The position numbers and the translations under genes are program-made. Positions 36,004 to 47,615 of a DNA stretch of 64,000 bases are shown here, in pieces. This DNA is from Ischnura elegans (taxonomy: Eukaryota > Arthropoda > Insecta > Odonata > Coenagrionidae), in contig NC_060251.1 in assembly GCF_921293095.1 (NCBI RefSeq), positions 62,389,585 to 62,453,584 on the forward strand, read 5' to 3'. The notes beneath the pieces were generated by a model, which was not told where the DNA came from, searched no databases, and saw only the letters and a program-made list of their open reading frames with translations. Each line of letters begins with the position of its first letter. Positions within the stretch are counted from its first letter, which is position 1.

Positions 36004-37389
36004 AGTGTACAAAATTAATGTGTTGATGAAATTTCCCACCGTAACTGAAGCTAAAGCTCAAGTTTGTCCATGTCAAAAACTCTACTAAGTATATCGCATT
36101 GGATATATTTTTTCATGAAAATGTACAAATTTTTTTCCTTATGATAACTCTGATGCAATAACTTTTTATAACCTTTTACAATTTTGTTTTTTAAACAAAT
36201 TGAATATATTTGTTATTGTTTTATCCCAGAGTTTTATTTTTGTAATTCCAGAGTGTAGAATAAGCTTAACAATTGTTTGATATGTAGAACCATTGATAAT
36301 AATTAGTGGCACTGAATTTTTGTAAATAGCTGCAATAGGTAAAATTAATGCTCAATGATGACCTTATCCATAACTATTACCTGCACAGACTTCAAACTTT
36401 GTCTGCGGGGTATATTTGAAATTTCCATTCGTTTAGTTTATATCACTGCTATATGCAAAAAATTGTTTAAATGAGCTATAAGCCATTGCTATTCATGAGA
36501 ATTTGGTGCCCATAGTCATCAGAAAAGGTACAAGTATTGGAGGAGGATGCAAGCATATATTCATAATATGCATTTTCAAATTTTTGTGGTGTTCCCATAA
36601 TTTTCTTGCCAAACATGATATTCTCTCAGTTTTCTATTGGACGAACTGATTAAAATTATGGCATTAGTAATTTATCAAAGTATTTTTTTAAATTCAGAAT
36701 TCCATCCTTTCATAAAATCTAATGGAGGCATGACTGAAACTCTATGGTTAAAGGAATGTTGCATTATTATACTTGAATTCCTATTTTAGAGTCAGGCATC
36801 CTAGTAAGCTTAAGAACAAAGATTACATGACCTTTCCATTATCATTGCCTAAATTGGTCTAGCACTTATAAATGAAGAGTCAAACATATGTCTATTATCA
36901 AAATAATGTATTTTAATTGGTAGGTACTATCACAACTTATGTATACATAACTCTCCATGGGATTACTGACTAGCTCTTTTTATCTCTTCAATTAGAATTC
37001 TTTATCTTCATTTTCAATACCACACATGGAATATTAACTTAATTTTTTATCCTAAAAGTCTAAATATGCTTACCAACTGAGCTAAAATTTCATTCTCCGG
37101 TGCATTTTATTAATTTTGATATTTTTCTATGCATACATTTCTTACCCCCTAGAAGCGCACGTTAGGTTCCATGGAAAGCTGTTTACAATGAAGGACCTCT
37201 TACTCTTCTACACTATCCATGCACTCGGTTCAATTTATTCCTCTTCTTCTTTGTCCAACATTTTTCTCTCTTTCCAACTCTTTGTCAATATTTCCAGCAT
37301 TCCCTCTACACTTCATACTCCATCCACTCACACCTACATCCACTGTTTGGATAAGAAAAACATGATGTGGTCACTAGATACAATTGTGC
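36004..37389 (+). other. Probable ec 3' UTR, then intergenic DNA
   Basis: The sequence after the stop is AT-rich with no ORF of note. A Pumilio-type octamer TGTAAATA lies at 36321-36328. I found no canonical AATAAA in this stretch (an ATTAAA occurs near 36650), so the poly(A) site cannot be placed. Confidence 0.4.
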
Positions 37390-37910
37390 AGCCAAGATAA
37401 GGTACTGTTTGTTTACCTGTGCCCAAGGACACCATTCTGCAAGACCTCTACGAGGGAGTATGCAAGGTTTCTTGCTCCTACAGAAAATCCTACATTCAAG
37501 AAACCCGCTGCTTGATGAATGAGCGGATAAAAGAAGACCTGAGGGTGATGAAAAGTAAGCAACTTTGACTTTCCAACATCACCCTTTTGGTCAGGACCCA
37601 CATGCATTCAATTGGAGGATATGGAACTTTTAACATAGAAGAGCCAATAGTTACCTCGGCAAATCAGGGAAGCTATAGGCATTAAAAAAACACCATTGAA
37701 TTTCAACAGAGAGGGTGGATCGAAGAGACAGCCAATGATAGAGCAACACCCAGCCAGCCTACAGTATATAAGCGAGGCAGAAATTACACACGGACACCTT
37801 CGACCTGAAGACGCTAGATGGAGAGCTAGCAAAACTGTTGTCCATAAATAATTTGTCCAGATAAAACCCATGAGAAAAATGTAGAGATCTGCTCTTGATG
37901 CCAATCACCT
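37390..37910 (+). mobile_element. Penelope-like element remnant: GIY-YIG endonuclease tail and terminus
   Basis: A broken + strand frame from about 37425 reads EGVCKVSCSYRKSYIQETR then NERIKEDL, the typical start of a Penelope-like GIY-YIG domain (G-V-Y-x-I-P-C...K-x-Y-I-G-E-T-G-R). A stop follows. A shifted frame near 37650 then gives PRQIREAIGIKKTPLNFNRE, matching the family's REAIEI-K....N-F-N-R-D-G end. Downstream lies CTGAAGAC, a GCTAG/CTAGC stem, AAAAC, TGTTGTCC and AATAATTTGTCCAGATAAAA, like the termini at 7.4 and 11.3 kb. The element is dead, with stops, frameshifts and no reverse transcriptase part. The - strand ORFs over it are shadows. Confidence 0.8.
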
Positions 37911-37970
37911 ACTACATTTTAGGTAACCTAGAAAGGCTTGTAGATATCATTACATGTGATATCCCAAGAG

Positions 37971-38268
37971 CAGTGGCACAGCAAGGGGGTTTTGTGGGAT
38001 TAAACCCCCCCAGAGCACAGAGAAATTTTTGAGTTTAATCCATTTTACTTATTTGGATCAATATTACTTACAGCATAGTGCTAGCATTTATCAAATATCC
38101 CTCAGAAAGCCGTAAAACTCACCATTTTGAACCATTATTCTTCAAATTTTTCTGAAGGAGGGCACCAGCAACTCCTGCTTACCCTGGTGGGTATGCAATA
38201 CCCCCACACCCGTAAGTATTAGTTGTGCCTAAAACACCCCCTAGACTTAATTCATAGCTGCGCCCCTG
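37971..38268 (+). mobile_element. hAT-like MITE, CAGTGGYGCAGC family, copy 2
   Basis: 298 bp with ends CAGTGGCACAGC and GCTGCGCCCCTG, flanked by perfect 8-bp duplications CCCAAGAG (37963-37970 and 38269-38276). Interior blocks such as AATTTTTGAGTTTAATCCATT and AATATCCCTCAGAAAGCC match the other copies. Confidence 0.92.
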
Positions 38269-38276
38269 CCCAAGAG

Positions 38277-41077
38277 TATGGTGTGCTAGTGGAGAGGAGT
38301 ATTAATTTAATTACTCTTATGTATCATTTATCTCAAAGTTCTTTCATCTGGAATTGAACCAGCAGAAGTGATAACGAAACAGAAGTTGCAGTATCATAGA
38401 ATTCAACAAAGAGAAATGGATATGTATGTAATTACCATACTTGAGATTTCAACTTAAATGAAATCCCATAGCTACTCAAGCACCCCTTCTTCAGTATGCT
38501 GTACATATTTAAATTGTCCTTAGAGTCTCACGATATTGAAATACAACAGTGAACTGCACATTTATTATGAGCCAACTGGCAGAATGCTCATCAAATTTCC
38601 AAGGAATTACTCAACATCCTTTGCCTAGTGGTCTTATTTTAGAAAAAAAATCACATACCAATGCCGTTTACAATGGCTGACCTCCATCTTTATCAATGGA
38701 ATTCTTTTATTTTTACTTCATTGCCTCTACCATACCACACATTTTATAAAATTATGATTGCTAAAGTGATATGCATTAGTATTTTGAATATTCCACTAAA
38801 AGTGATCTTTCAGTGGCATAATGTTTGTGATAACTTCCTTAAAAATTTAAATTGCTTCATTTCTCCCTATAACTACAGGTATGCTCTGTCAACCTTGCTT
38901 ACTCCTTTCTCTCTCCCTCTCTTGCTTACTTTACTTACATTTGATATGCACTAAATATTCATCTTTCAATATTGTTCCGTTTTTAATTTTCATTACAATC
39001 AACCTATTTTCTTCCAGTAATAATTACAAAGCTATCCCGTTGTTCCTATTTCTCCTATTAGATACTGATGTTATGGATTTCAAGTAAAATAAAATCATTC
39101 ACAATACATCGGCACTTCTATAATTCTATTCTTAACATCACTTCCAAAGTCCCTAACTACCATCCTAATTTCTACCATCAGATAGGCTGTATGTTTCACC
39201 TTTGAAATGTTTTTTCATTTTTTTACAGTTTTCTTTGTTTGAATGTCTTTAGTTTGCAGAGCTGTTGTGTAGCACTCATTCCATCATTTCAAGCTTCTCG
39301 TGAATCAAATAAAATTGTCCTTGTGTCTCAAAACATTTGCCTCAGGCTTTTGTCATTACATATTCAGTTGTTATTTCAAGAAGACGGAGGCCATGTGAAG
39401 CAATGTATTTTAAAAGGTTTTTTCAATACTACTGTCTTTGTAATTGTGTTACTGGGTTTGGTATTTTCATTTGAGTAGTTTGGTGATAATTACAATCACA
39501 TTAGTTAAAACTTAAGCTCCATTGAGGGATTCTTACACGGAAATGTGGAACATATACTATCCACCTGTAGATTTTTTCTTTTGAGGTGTGTACGTGTAGC
39601 ATTTTCATTTCATCTCATTGATAGATATTTATTTGATGGACTCTTCCAATTTAAATTAATAATTATGCTGCTTATCCTAAATATATGTACGTTTTCATGT
39701 GCAGGGGTGCATTTTAGGGGGTGAAGGTGTCATGCCCCCCAAAATTTTATCAAATCTTTCTAATTATGCTAGATTAATAGTTTTTGTATCCTTGTAAAGG
39801 AGTAAAGGGAGTGCATATGCAAAGGCTATGGCCTAATATGGCTAAAAGTACCAAACATGAGAGAAGTTTGAGTTGATATTTACCGTGGAGTGTAGTATTC
39901 CCTGCAAAAAAAAATTACACCGGAGAGGACCCACACGGAAAATAGATATCTATATTGTCTATTTTCATCTATTAATATATGTATATCTAATAGATGCCTA
40001 TTAGACATCTATTAGATACATCCCAATCTGTTAGACACTAATTAGATGTGCAGGTGACGAGGGGTGATTTTGGATGCATCTCCGAAAGTGTGTTTTGAAA
40101 TGCAATTCATGAGCTATGGAAGCCATTTAAGAATTGATTAAAGGAGAAAAATTTTGGTTCCTTAATCGAGCGATGGAAGACTTGAAAATTTTTGTGACGC
40201 GTCGAATGATGCCTGGTGACTATGCCAACTGTGTGACATCAGCAACCACCCGTTCCCTATAGCTGCCGTTCCCCCTTGTAGATTTACAGAGATTAGCGTT
40301 GATAACCATAATAATCATATTTACATAAGATATTTCATCCCATAAAGTCAGAAAATTTAATTTATTACCCCAGACATTAGATAACCAATTTCTTATATTT
40401 TTTCAATTTGGATTGTTAGACTGACTGATCAACTCAGCGGTTTCGGTCATTTTGCGTGTACTTGCGATCACTTCCATGTCTGATCAGGTTTCTCTCCTCA
40501 AGCAGTAGAAGTATACCAGTGGAGCATCAGAGAAATCTCCGATAAGTAAGAATTCAGTTATAAAAATACTTAATAGCATAGGCGTAGTTGTAACAAATCT
40601 AAATTTCTTTGAGGAGCTTGGACAAACATAATTCTTCAAAAGCCACAGTCACAAACAGAACACTATGGTTAATGGCTATCCTAAGGAAGATCCTGTGCAA
40701 CAATATATACAGTCCATCTGGTGAGAGTTGTCCGATGGCACATTAAAAGGGGACACAGAGAACCCTGCGCCAGCATGGTTTGCAACTAATCACTGTCCCC
40801 CAAATGCACCTCACACCCTTGCCTAGTCATACAACGTTGTCACATGCACATGAAGTACTGAAACAAGCCTGAACCACCAAAACAAGCCCTTTCTGCGAAT
40901 CGCCAAAACAAAGGATTCTTCCATTGATACCTTCATGCTCGTCGTCCCTTCTGGTTGCTTTCTTCAGAGAACCCTTTTATTTACATATGATGTGGGCGTT
41001 TCCCTTTCTTAACTGGAACTTTTCCCACTACCCATTCTAGCTGACAACGGACAACTCTCGGCAGCCGGACTGTAGGC
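38277..41077. other. Non-coding, no gene recognised
   Basis: AT-rich. A stretch at 39950-40045 is a cluster of near-repeats of TCTATTAGAT. ORFs at 38661-39478 are low-complexity, hydrophobic frames without domain or splice support. A C/G-run segment near 39707-39745 resembles a MITE end. Confidence 0.4.
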
Positions 41078-41332
41078 CAGTAGCGGATACAAAAAAACTA
41101 AAGGGGGGAGGGGGCGAAATTATTTCATGAGAACTTTTATCAGAATGAAAAATAAGTTACATGCAAAGTTTGAGAAAATTTCATATAAGGTAATTATACA
41201 CATATAAAAGATAAAGCTTTCTTATGATATAATAAGTTACACTTGTGGTTCTGCTATGTTAGGCAATGCAGGTGGCCACGTAAGGAGGGGAGCGCGACCC
41301 CTTAACCCCCATATATATCCGTTTACACATAT
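41078..41332 (+). mobile_element. hAT-like MITE, CAGTGGCGGAT family, copy 3
   Basis: Starts CAGTAGCGGATAC and has a G-run, GGTTCTGCTATGTTAGGCAATGC and ATATATATCCG near the right end. The right terminus is decayed. Confidence 0.7.
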
Positions 41333-42380
41333 ATATACATATCTAATAGATATCCATCTGTAGATATCTTAAAATTACATTTATTTGCAAGCCTCAGATT
41401 TGGTCGTTTTAGTTCTCTTGAAACCAAATTAGACGAGTACGTCATTCGTCTATTTCTCAAATGTCAATGAGGGAAAACGAATGGTACTACTTGTATAGCT
41501 TATAAAAGAAAAAAGAAGAAACAATTCGACAAATTTTTATTTTTCCCCTAAATTGTATTTCCTTATATAAAAATTTGGGCTGTTAAAGGGAGCACCAATT
41601 TTTGCTAAATCCATTGTTGCTGATCCTTCATCATTCTCTGCTGTATCGTACTTTCTCTTGTAACCAAAGGAAACAATTATTGGATAAAAGATAACTCTTA
41701 GATACTTTACTATAAATATTTATTTAATATTCTAGAATTTATTTATACAAGTACTCGTGGAAACACTGAAACTTAATGGATTAGTATTCTGATAAAATGT
41801 GTCATAGAACATTCCATTGCATACTTACAGAATTATTACACAATACAATGTGTCCCTGGAGCAGGGACACATCCTGATCTACTTGTAGCACATAAATTTT
41901 TAAAAGCTAATAAGCACATCCTCTTTTCAGCCCACGCTGTGGAGCTAAACTCAGCCATTTACCAGCGATGGCCACAATCTGCTTCTATCACACCATTACA
42001 CCCCGCATTCTGGGGTACAGCACCGGCAAAGCAACTATGATAAAACATTCCAAAGCATTAGTATTTCAAATATATCAACAAATACTTACTTATGACAATT
42101 TTTCAAAAGGTAAATTCACCACCGGCATCTTTCCACGACCACCCATCCAACCGTATTGAGACCCTACCAGTGACAGATACGTATAGGTTGGCGGACGACT
42201 GCTCACCCTACTTCTCCATGCTTTGTTTGCGATTGTTCGGCGAGGTACTCAGTGAGATGAGGATGAGCGCAGGGGGTTCATTACGACTGGCCGGCCGTTG
42301 TGGTGAGGGATAATAAGCAAACGTTTCAGTTGGCTCCCTCAGGTCCACTGAAGTGTCGATGCAGAAATTTGGTCGTCTTT
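41333..42380. other. Non-coding, no gene recognised
   Basis: Short ORFs at 41968-42313 have no recognisable domain. Confidence 0.4.
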
Positions 42381-42641
42381 ATATCGATAGCTAAGTTCTA
42401 CCAACACGTATCTCAAAAATAGCAACCTTTCAGGAGAGCAAAAGAGCGATTAATATTTGTTACTTGCACACTGAATTTAAAAACCAAAAGTTCATGAAAT
42501 TGAAAAATTAGCATTCATTCGCAAAGAAAGAGTTGTTTTTTGTTTGTATTATATTTTTAATGTTATTACGCTTTGTTTAAAATACCTGTATCAAACCGGC
42601 CGAATTTGAGATACGTGTTGTTAGAACTTAGTCATCGATAT
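42381..42641. mobile_element. 261-bp foldback MITE with about 40-bp inverted ends
   Basis: ATATCGATAGCTAAGTTCTA and CACGTATCTCAAA at 42381-42420 recur inverted at 42604-42641 with few mismatches. The same terminal sequence recurs once more at about 63799-63840. There is no ORF inside. Confidence 0.85.
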
Positions 42642-42645
42642 ACAC

Positions 42646-43912
42646 CCTGTTTGGCGCCTATTTTGTGGAGGCGTGCCCTGGTTGAGGAAGCCGACTGGAA
42701 CGTCGGCGAAGCACTGTCCAGTAAAATGGATAAACGCGGAAGGAAACCCGGAGGAATCGTTGCCTACCGTCATAATCTCCGCGGAAGCCTACTTGGAAAC
42801 TTGCGGGGGCGCGGTCGCAAAAAAGTCGATGCGGACCCTTTTTTTTCATGGCGTACTTCACCCTTGTTTTTTTATAGCTAAGTATTCTCATTAATGTTTC
42901 AGGAGGATTCTAAAGTATTAGGTGTCCTACACTTTTGAGGTCAATCAAGGATATTTTTGTATTACTTTGCCTCTGGACGATGCTGAAACAAGTCTAAAGT
43001 AACGATTTTGATAAAAGCTATGATTGTTATAAAAATAAGTCGTAATTAACGTAGGAAACATTTTTAATACAGATTTTAGGCAGGCTAACTGTACCTCAGA
43101 AAGTTAAGCCTGACTGGATATTAGGTGTTCGCTGTCCTTGATCTTGAAGTGTTACGAAACCACCCGCGAAAATTATTGCCTAAGATGTTAGAAACGATAT
43201 TTTCGCTTAATACTGGTTAAGTTGCTTTTGTTCGACACATATTTTAACAGGCTTTTTGTTGCTTCGTCTGTTTCATCGATGGAAACTTGTAACTGATTTT
43301 AACCCACCTCCCCTTGTCGACCGACTTGATATTTTCTGCACTTGCTTGATTCCGATGACAATACAATATTCAATAATCAGATATTTTAAATTTTATCCTA
43401 TTGTGCTCTCATTAGTTAACTAAACGTTCAAATGGGAAAACAATATTAAATGGTCTCCGTACATGGAGTTTGTTATAAAACGTTTTGGTAAACATTTCTT
43501 TAACGGCTACGGTTGAATCGATTACATGATTCTCCTCTGAAAAGTAGTAAATAAAAATAAAGAGATAGAAAACACGCTTTTTCCAAAAACAATATAAAAT
43601 CCACTAAAAAAGTAAAAAAATAAGCTTTTCATCACTCGAAGAATAAATCGTGGGATATAATTAGGTTTAGATATACTTAAATATTGTGCACTAATCGTTA
43701 TACTCACCTATCAGGCCCTTCAACGCTCATTTATAATAAACCTAATTGGAAAAATCGTGTTTCTAATAATTTTTACAAATTTATTTAAAAAAATAAATCA
43801 GAGGTATTTTTAGTTTTCGGAATTCAACCAATTGTTTGACCTTCTATTTGGTTTTTGCGTTTTTAATTTCTTCTCCCTTTCAAGTATGAGATATATTTAT
43901 AGAGTTTATTAT
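42646..43912. other. Non-coding, no gene recognised
   Basis: The ORF at 42573-42881 runs from the foldback element into a GC-richer patch and has no recognisable domain. The rest is AT-rich. Confidence 0.4.
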
Positions 43913-44519
43913 CAGGGGCGGTATTTCCAGGTAGGCTTGTCGGCAATCGCCGAGGGCCCCGAGCTTGCCCTCGCCGAGGGGGCCCTCAGGCGAAGACAAG
44001 CTCGGGGCGAGACAAAACTCGCGTCAATTGTGAAGCGTATATGAATGGTGTGAACAAAAAAAGACTCGGATTACTTAAACCGAAGATTTTTTGCAATTAT
44101 AAAATTATTCGTTTTCATTAGTTCCTTTACAATGTGTCCATACTCTACTATACAGCTGCGTAAAAGATTATATAAAAATAAATTAAAAGTGTCAGAAGAT
44201 AAAAGAGAACCTAATACTTTTTGAAAGGGTTATTCGAAAAGGATATTTTAGAGTTTTTTTTTAGATTTCCGCGGAGTTTTAAGGAACAAAGTCACTATTT
44301 AATAGACTATTAGAACCATAATGCATTATTAAATTTTATAAGCTGTGAAATTTCCACTTTTTATTGTATGTTTTCTTACGAAATTGCTATTATTTTAAAA
44401 CTTATACCTAGTTTTTAAAAGCCAGAATAGCGTCAAAATCTATTTCCGGCCATACAATTTCCTAATGTTTTCTGGGGGAGTACCCTCAAAGTCCCCGGTA
44501 ACACTCCAGACCGCCCCTA
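43913..44519. mobile_element. hAT-like non-autonomous element, CAGGGGCGGT ends
   Basis: Ends CAGGGGCGGTAT and ACCGCCCCTA are inverted. The flanking 8-mers TTTATTAT (43905-43912) and TTTCTTAT (44520-44527) match at 7 of 8 positions. A GC-rich, self-complementary patch (43935-44010, GAGGGCCCCGAGC/GCTCGGGGC) lies near the left end. No transposase frame was seen. Confidence 0.7.
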
Positions 44520-44527
44520 TTTCTTAT

Positions 44528-45094
44528 TGACAATCATCTCCTTCATTGAATATATCTCATGCAATAGGGTGGCTATCAATGGAGGTGTTCGTAAGTGCGC
44601 AACAGTCGGCAGAATAGGAAATTGGAGCACATTTGCCGCGGTGAAAGTAAAAGGCGGCCGGCACCATTGAACGCGACCCATTCTATTTGAATGTTGCGCG
44701 GATCAATCGATCTTTGTCCGCAGAGAACCATGCTTACAGTCGCCAGGAGGAATCGGCCAAGTCTGAGTAGTGGCTTTGGTAGTCTGTGGTGAAATTGAAA
44801 GGATTTACTTGAGGCAATGATGTCCATTGTATGGATAATTGATTTCATAATATTTTTTGAGGTATGATATTTTGGAAGAGAAGGCCGACAGATTAAGTAA
44901 GATCAATTGAGGGGTTTAGTAGTAGACAAATATTAGTTGAAGAAAACAAACGAGATCAACAGAATATTTTGTAGTTTACTTGATTTTCCTCTCGAAGTCA
45001 GCACAGAACAGGGACTCACTCGTATCCCTCGGCCACCAAGTTTTTGTACATTTCTTCGATCAGTTTCTGTACCTAATTTTGTTTAAAAAAAACC
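44528..45094. other. Non-coding, no gene recognised
   Basis: The - strand ORF at 44576-44848 has no recognisable domain. Confidence 0.4.
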
Positions 45095-45790
45095 CTTTTA
45101 CCCCTTCAATTGCGCTATGGAGAAGGGTAGAGAAAAAAAAGGTTTAGAGAAACCTGGCCCCAGCATTATTTGCTCTTAACATGAGGCGCCAAGGGAATCA
45201 TGGCTCAGCGTCCCATGCGACGGACGGAGTGTAAATCAGCCTGAATCACACGACGATTTTTCCATCCATTCGGGGGACAGCTCCAGCGATCTCGCCAATG
45301 ATAGCGGAAAAAATTACCTTTTTTCGCAATGGTTCGAGGGATGGAAATCCCTTCCCTTTTTCCATCTCTCTTCACGTCCCTTTTTCCATCTCTGAAACCA
45401 TCGCTGGCACCGTCCTTCAATCAATCCGAACCCACGGCCGCTAACAGCGATTGTATCGCCACGCTTGACTTTTAATTGAATGACAACTGTAAATATGGAA
45501 AATGATGGAATGAGCGATGGAAAAAGAGACAGTGGGAATGACCGTGTGATTCAGAAAAGGATGGGTCGAGCGATCATTTATTTGGTCCCTGAAAAGCTAT
45601 CGCTTGAGCTGTCGCTTGAGCTATCATTCTAAGGCATGAAATTAATGATCGTGTAATTTAGGTATTCTATTTGAAGTTCTTTCCACAAAGTATTAGATCA
45701 GGCATCGTGTGGTCGCGTAAAATTCTCAGCCACCGCTGGGAATTGAATCGAGGATCACGGGGTGGCCACCTTACCAACACGAATCCCTCA
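45095..45790 (-). mobile_element. tRNA-derived SINE, split by a MITE
   Basis: The 3' domain (about 45095-45232: AAACCTGGCCCC, GAGGCGCCAAGGG, CGTCCCATGCGACGGACGGA) matches the complete SINE at 47802-48103. The homology breaks at a MITE (45237-45663) and resumes at about 45664-45790 with the linker and the tRNA-like head on the - strand (CGATTCAATTCC as B box). It is much more diverged than the 47.8-kb copy. Confidence 0.75.
45237..45663. mobile_element. MITE, AGCCTGAATCACAC family, copy 1 (inside a SINE)
   Basis: Begins AGCCTGAATCACAC and ends near GATCGTGTAATTTAGG, the decayed inverse. It shares GGCCGCTAACAGCGATTG, TTTAATTGAATGA, GGTCGAGCGATCAT and TTTGGTCCCTGAAAA with the copy at 59041-60030. 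The - strand ORF at 45205-45420 is a frame inside it. Confidence 0.8.
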
Positions 45791-45929
45791 TGATGACTGG
45801 GAGAAAAATACCTATGGGAGCAAGATTGATGTTACATCGTTTAGTGTGTTTAATGTTTCCAATATTCGAATTTATCTCGTCTTCCTAGGTTTTCTGTCAG
45901 GTAGGAAAGGGGTTGTTCCCTGGGCCACC

Positions 45930-46025
45930 TCGCGCTTGAGGATTTTGTTTGTTGGTGTCCGAATGCTCCACCCGGGATTTGAACCTGGGACCCATCGATC
46001 AACATATCTGCTCGCCACAATTTGT
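45930..46025 (-). mobile_element. SINE-like tRNA-related segment
   Basis: The - strand carries a perfect B box GGTTCAAATCC (about 45974-45984) within CCCAGGTTCAAATCCCGGG. Upstream TGTGGCGAGCAGATA is placed like an A box. No target duplication was found. Confidence 0.55.
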
Positions 46026-46029
46026 TGAG

Positions 46030-47092
46030 TCTTCAGAATATATTGATAGTTGACTAGAAGCAAATATTGAAGATGAGTTTCGATCACACTTCACATTTTT
46101 AGACTTTTTAGTTCTCCAGTCAGTTTTTACAAATGCAATAAATCCAATGTAAAAGTACCATATTACTTGAGTTCTCAATGTTGCTCGGTGATTCGTAATT
46201 TTTCCTGTACTTTTCTATCCACATTATGAACTCTACCATCCTTTGTTTGCTATTTGATAGTACTGTTGAATATTGCTTTGATCATCGCTGTCCACATTTT
46301 TCTTTTTTTTCCTATTTTTTAATTATTTTCTTTACAATTCTCACATCTTTGTAATTGGCATCTTGCGGTTTTTGGACAGCAATATATAAATTAATAAACA
46401 AATTCGTAAATAAATAAACACATAAACAAATAAAAATACGTGAATGAATGATTCGTTGTAAATTAATAATTTCAAACGGAATTTGCAAGTGTCGGCAACT
46501 AACAATTTTAACAGTTTGCAATATACGATGTAGCATAAAAAAAACGGGGCAGTCGTGGGACTGGCCGACAGAAGTGAAAACTGAAATAATTATTATCCAT
46601 TTAGTTTTTATATAGATTTAATATTGTTAAAGAGCTAATTTTTCCAGTAATACTAATTTTTCAACAAAAAATTGAAATTATTTTTTTCAGCAAACTGTTC
46701 ATTATTAAATATATATTAAAAATACGATGTGTATGAATAGAAAGTAACATCATTTATATATTAAAATATAATATGCTTTTATTTCTTTTATTTAATATGC
46801 TTTAAACCTACAATTGTTCACTATGCACATATAAGAAACTGCCTTAAATTGTACTGAACTGTATTTTTATAGCGTGTACACTCTTCTGCACGTTCATGCA
46901 CGAGCTCTTTATATTAAATGAACTTATACAATATACACTATAGATTTTTATTTTCAATTTTAATATTTTTAAAACAAAAAGACTTTAACAGTCTATATAT
47001 TAACAAAGTTTATTTACTATACCTAGTCAGCCTGCGTAGTTGAAATATTCACTGTAAAATTTTTTAAATTGCATGAGATTGAGAAAAAAAAC
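46030..47092. other. Non-coding, very AT-rich
   Basis: Includes an A-rich stretch near 46380-46440 (AATAAAC/AATAAAT-like repeats). No gene was recognised. Confidence 0.5.
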
Positions 47093-47135
47093 CTCCCCGG
47101 CGGGGAATCGAACCCCGGTCTCCCGCGTGACGGAC
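47093..47135 (-). pseudogene. 3' half of a tRNA-Asp(GUC), truncated
   Basis: Read on the - strand, this gives GTCACGCGGGAGAC, then GGGGTTCGATTCCCC and the acceptor strand, followed by a run of eight T. That matches the anticodon-to-3' half of tRNA-Asp(GUC). The D arm and 5' acceptor strand are missing and the base before the anticodon is C instead of T. It could be a tRNA pseudogene or a remnant of a tRNA-Asp-derived SINE. Confidence 0.75.
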
Positions 47136-47319
47136 AAAGAGACGAATTTTGAGACGGAAATGTATATCTCGCTGTAGCGATCGCGGTGTCGGGTCGGTGA
47201 CGCTCACGCGAATTCTATGCTTTTTCCCCATCCCGCAAAAGTGCTTAACGCCGCTAAAGAAGTTTTCACTTCAAAAATACCTTCGCCTAGACATGTCTTT
47301 AAGGACCATAAGTCCTCAA

Positions 47320-47409
47320 GCTCCAGTGGCGCAATTGGTTAGCGCACGGCACTTATAAGACAGTGTCCGAGCTATGCCGGGGTTGTGAGTTCGAGCCTCA
47401 CCTGGAGCA
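47320..47409 (+). tRNA. tRNA-Ile (anticodon UAU), 16-nt intron
   Basis: The acceptor stem GCTCCAG pairs with CTGGAGC (47402-47408), followed by discriminator A. The anticodon stem CGGCA/TGCCG encloses the loop CTTATAA, with TAT at 47354-47356. A 16-nt intron (47358-47373) sits one base 3' of the anticodon, the canonical eukaryotic position. The A box is intact and the B box (GAGTTCGAGCC) has the TTCGA core. A T-run downstream (from about 47411) can serve as the Pol III terminator. tRNA-Ile(UAU) is the isoacceptor that typically keeps an intron in animals. Confidence 0.96.
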
Positions 47410-47615
47410 CTTTTTAATTTTTTTGACGGCTGGAAGGAATTTCATGGGACTAAAACCTGGAAAAGTGGGTTGTAGAATTCTTTCTCATGGTCTTAACGCA
47501 ATTAAAGGTAACGTGACGAAAATACATGAAGCTCAGGAGGCTGGAGCCGTGCTAAAATACGTTCGGTATTATTAGCGCTTATTGTAATGTAGAAATTCGT
47601 ATTGGTTGAGCCTAG

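Noticed and set aside
37608-37904. 98-residue - strand ORF
   Set aside because: Antisense of the Penelope-like GIY-YIG remnant on the + strand.
42573-42881. 102-residue ORF
   Set aside because: Begins inside a foldback MITE and has no domain or splice support.
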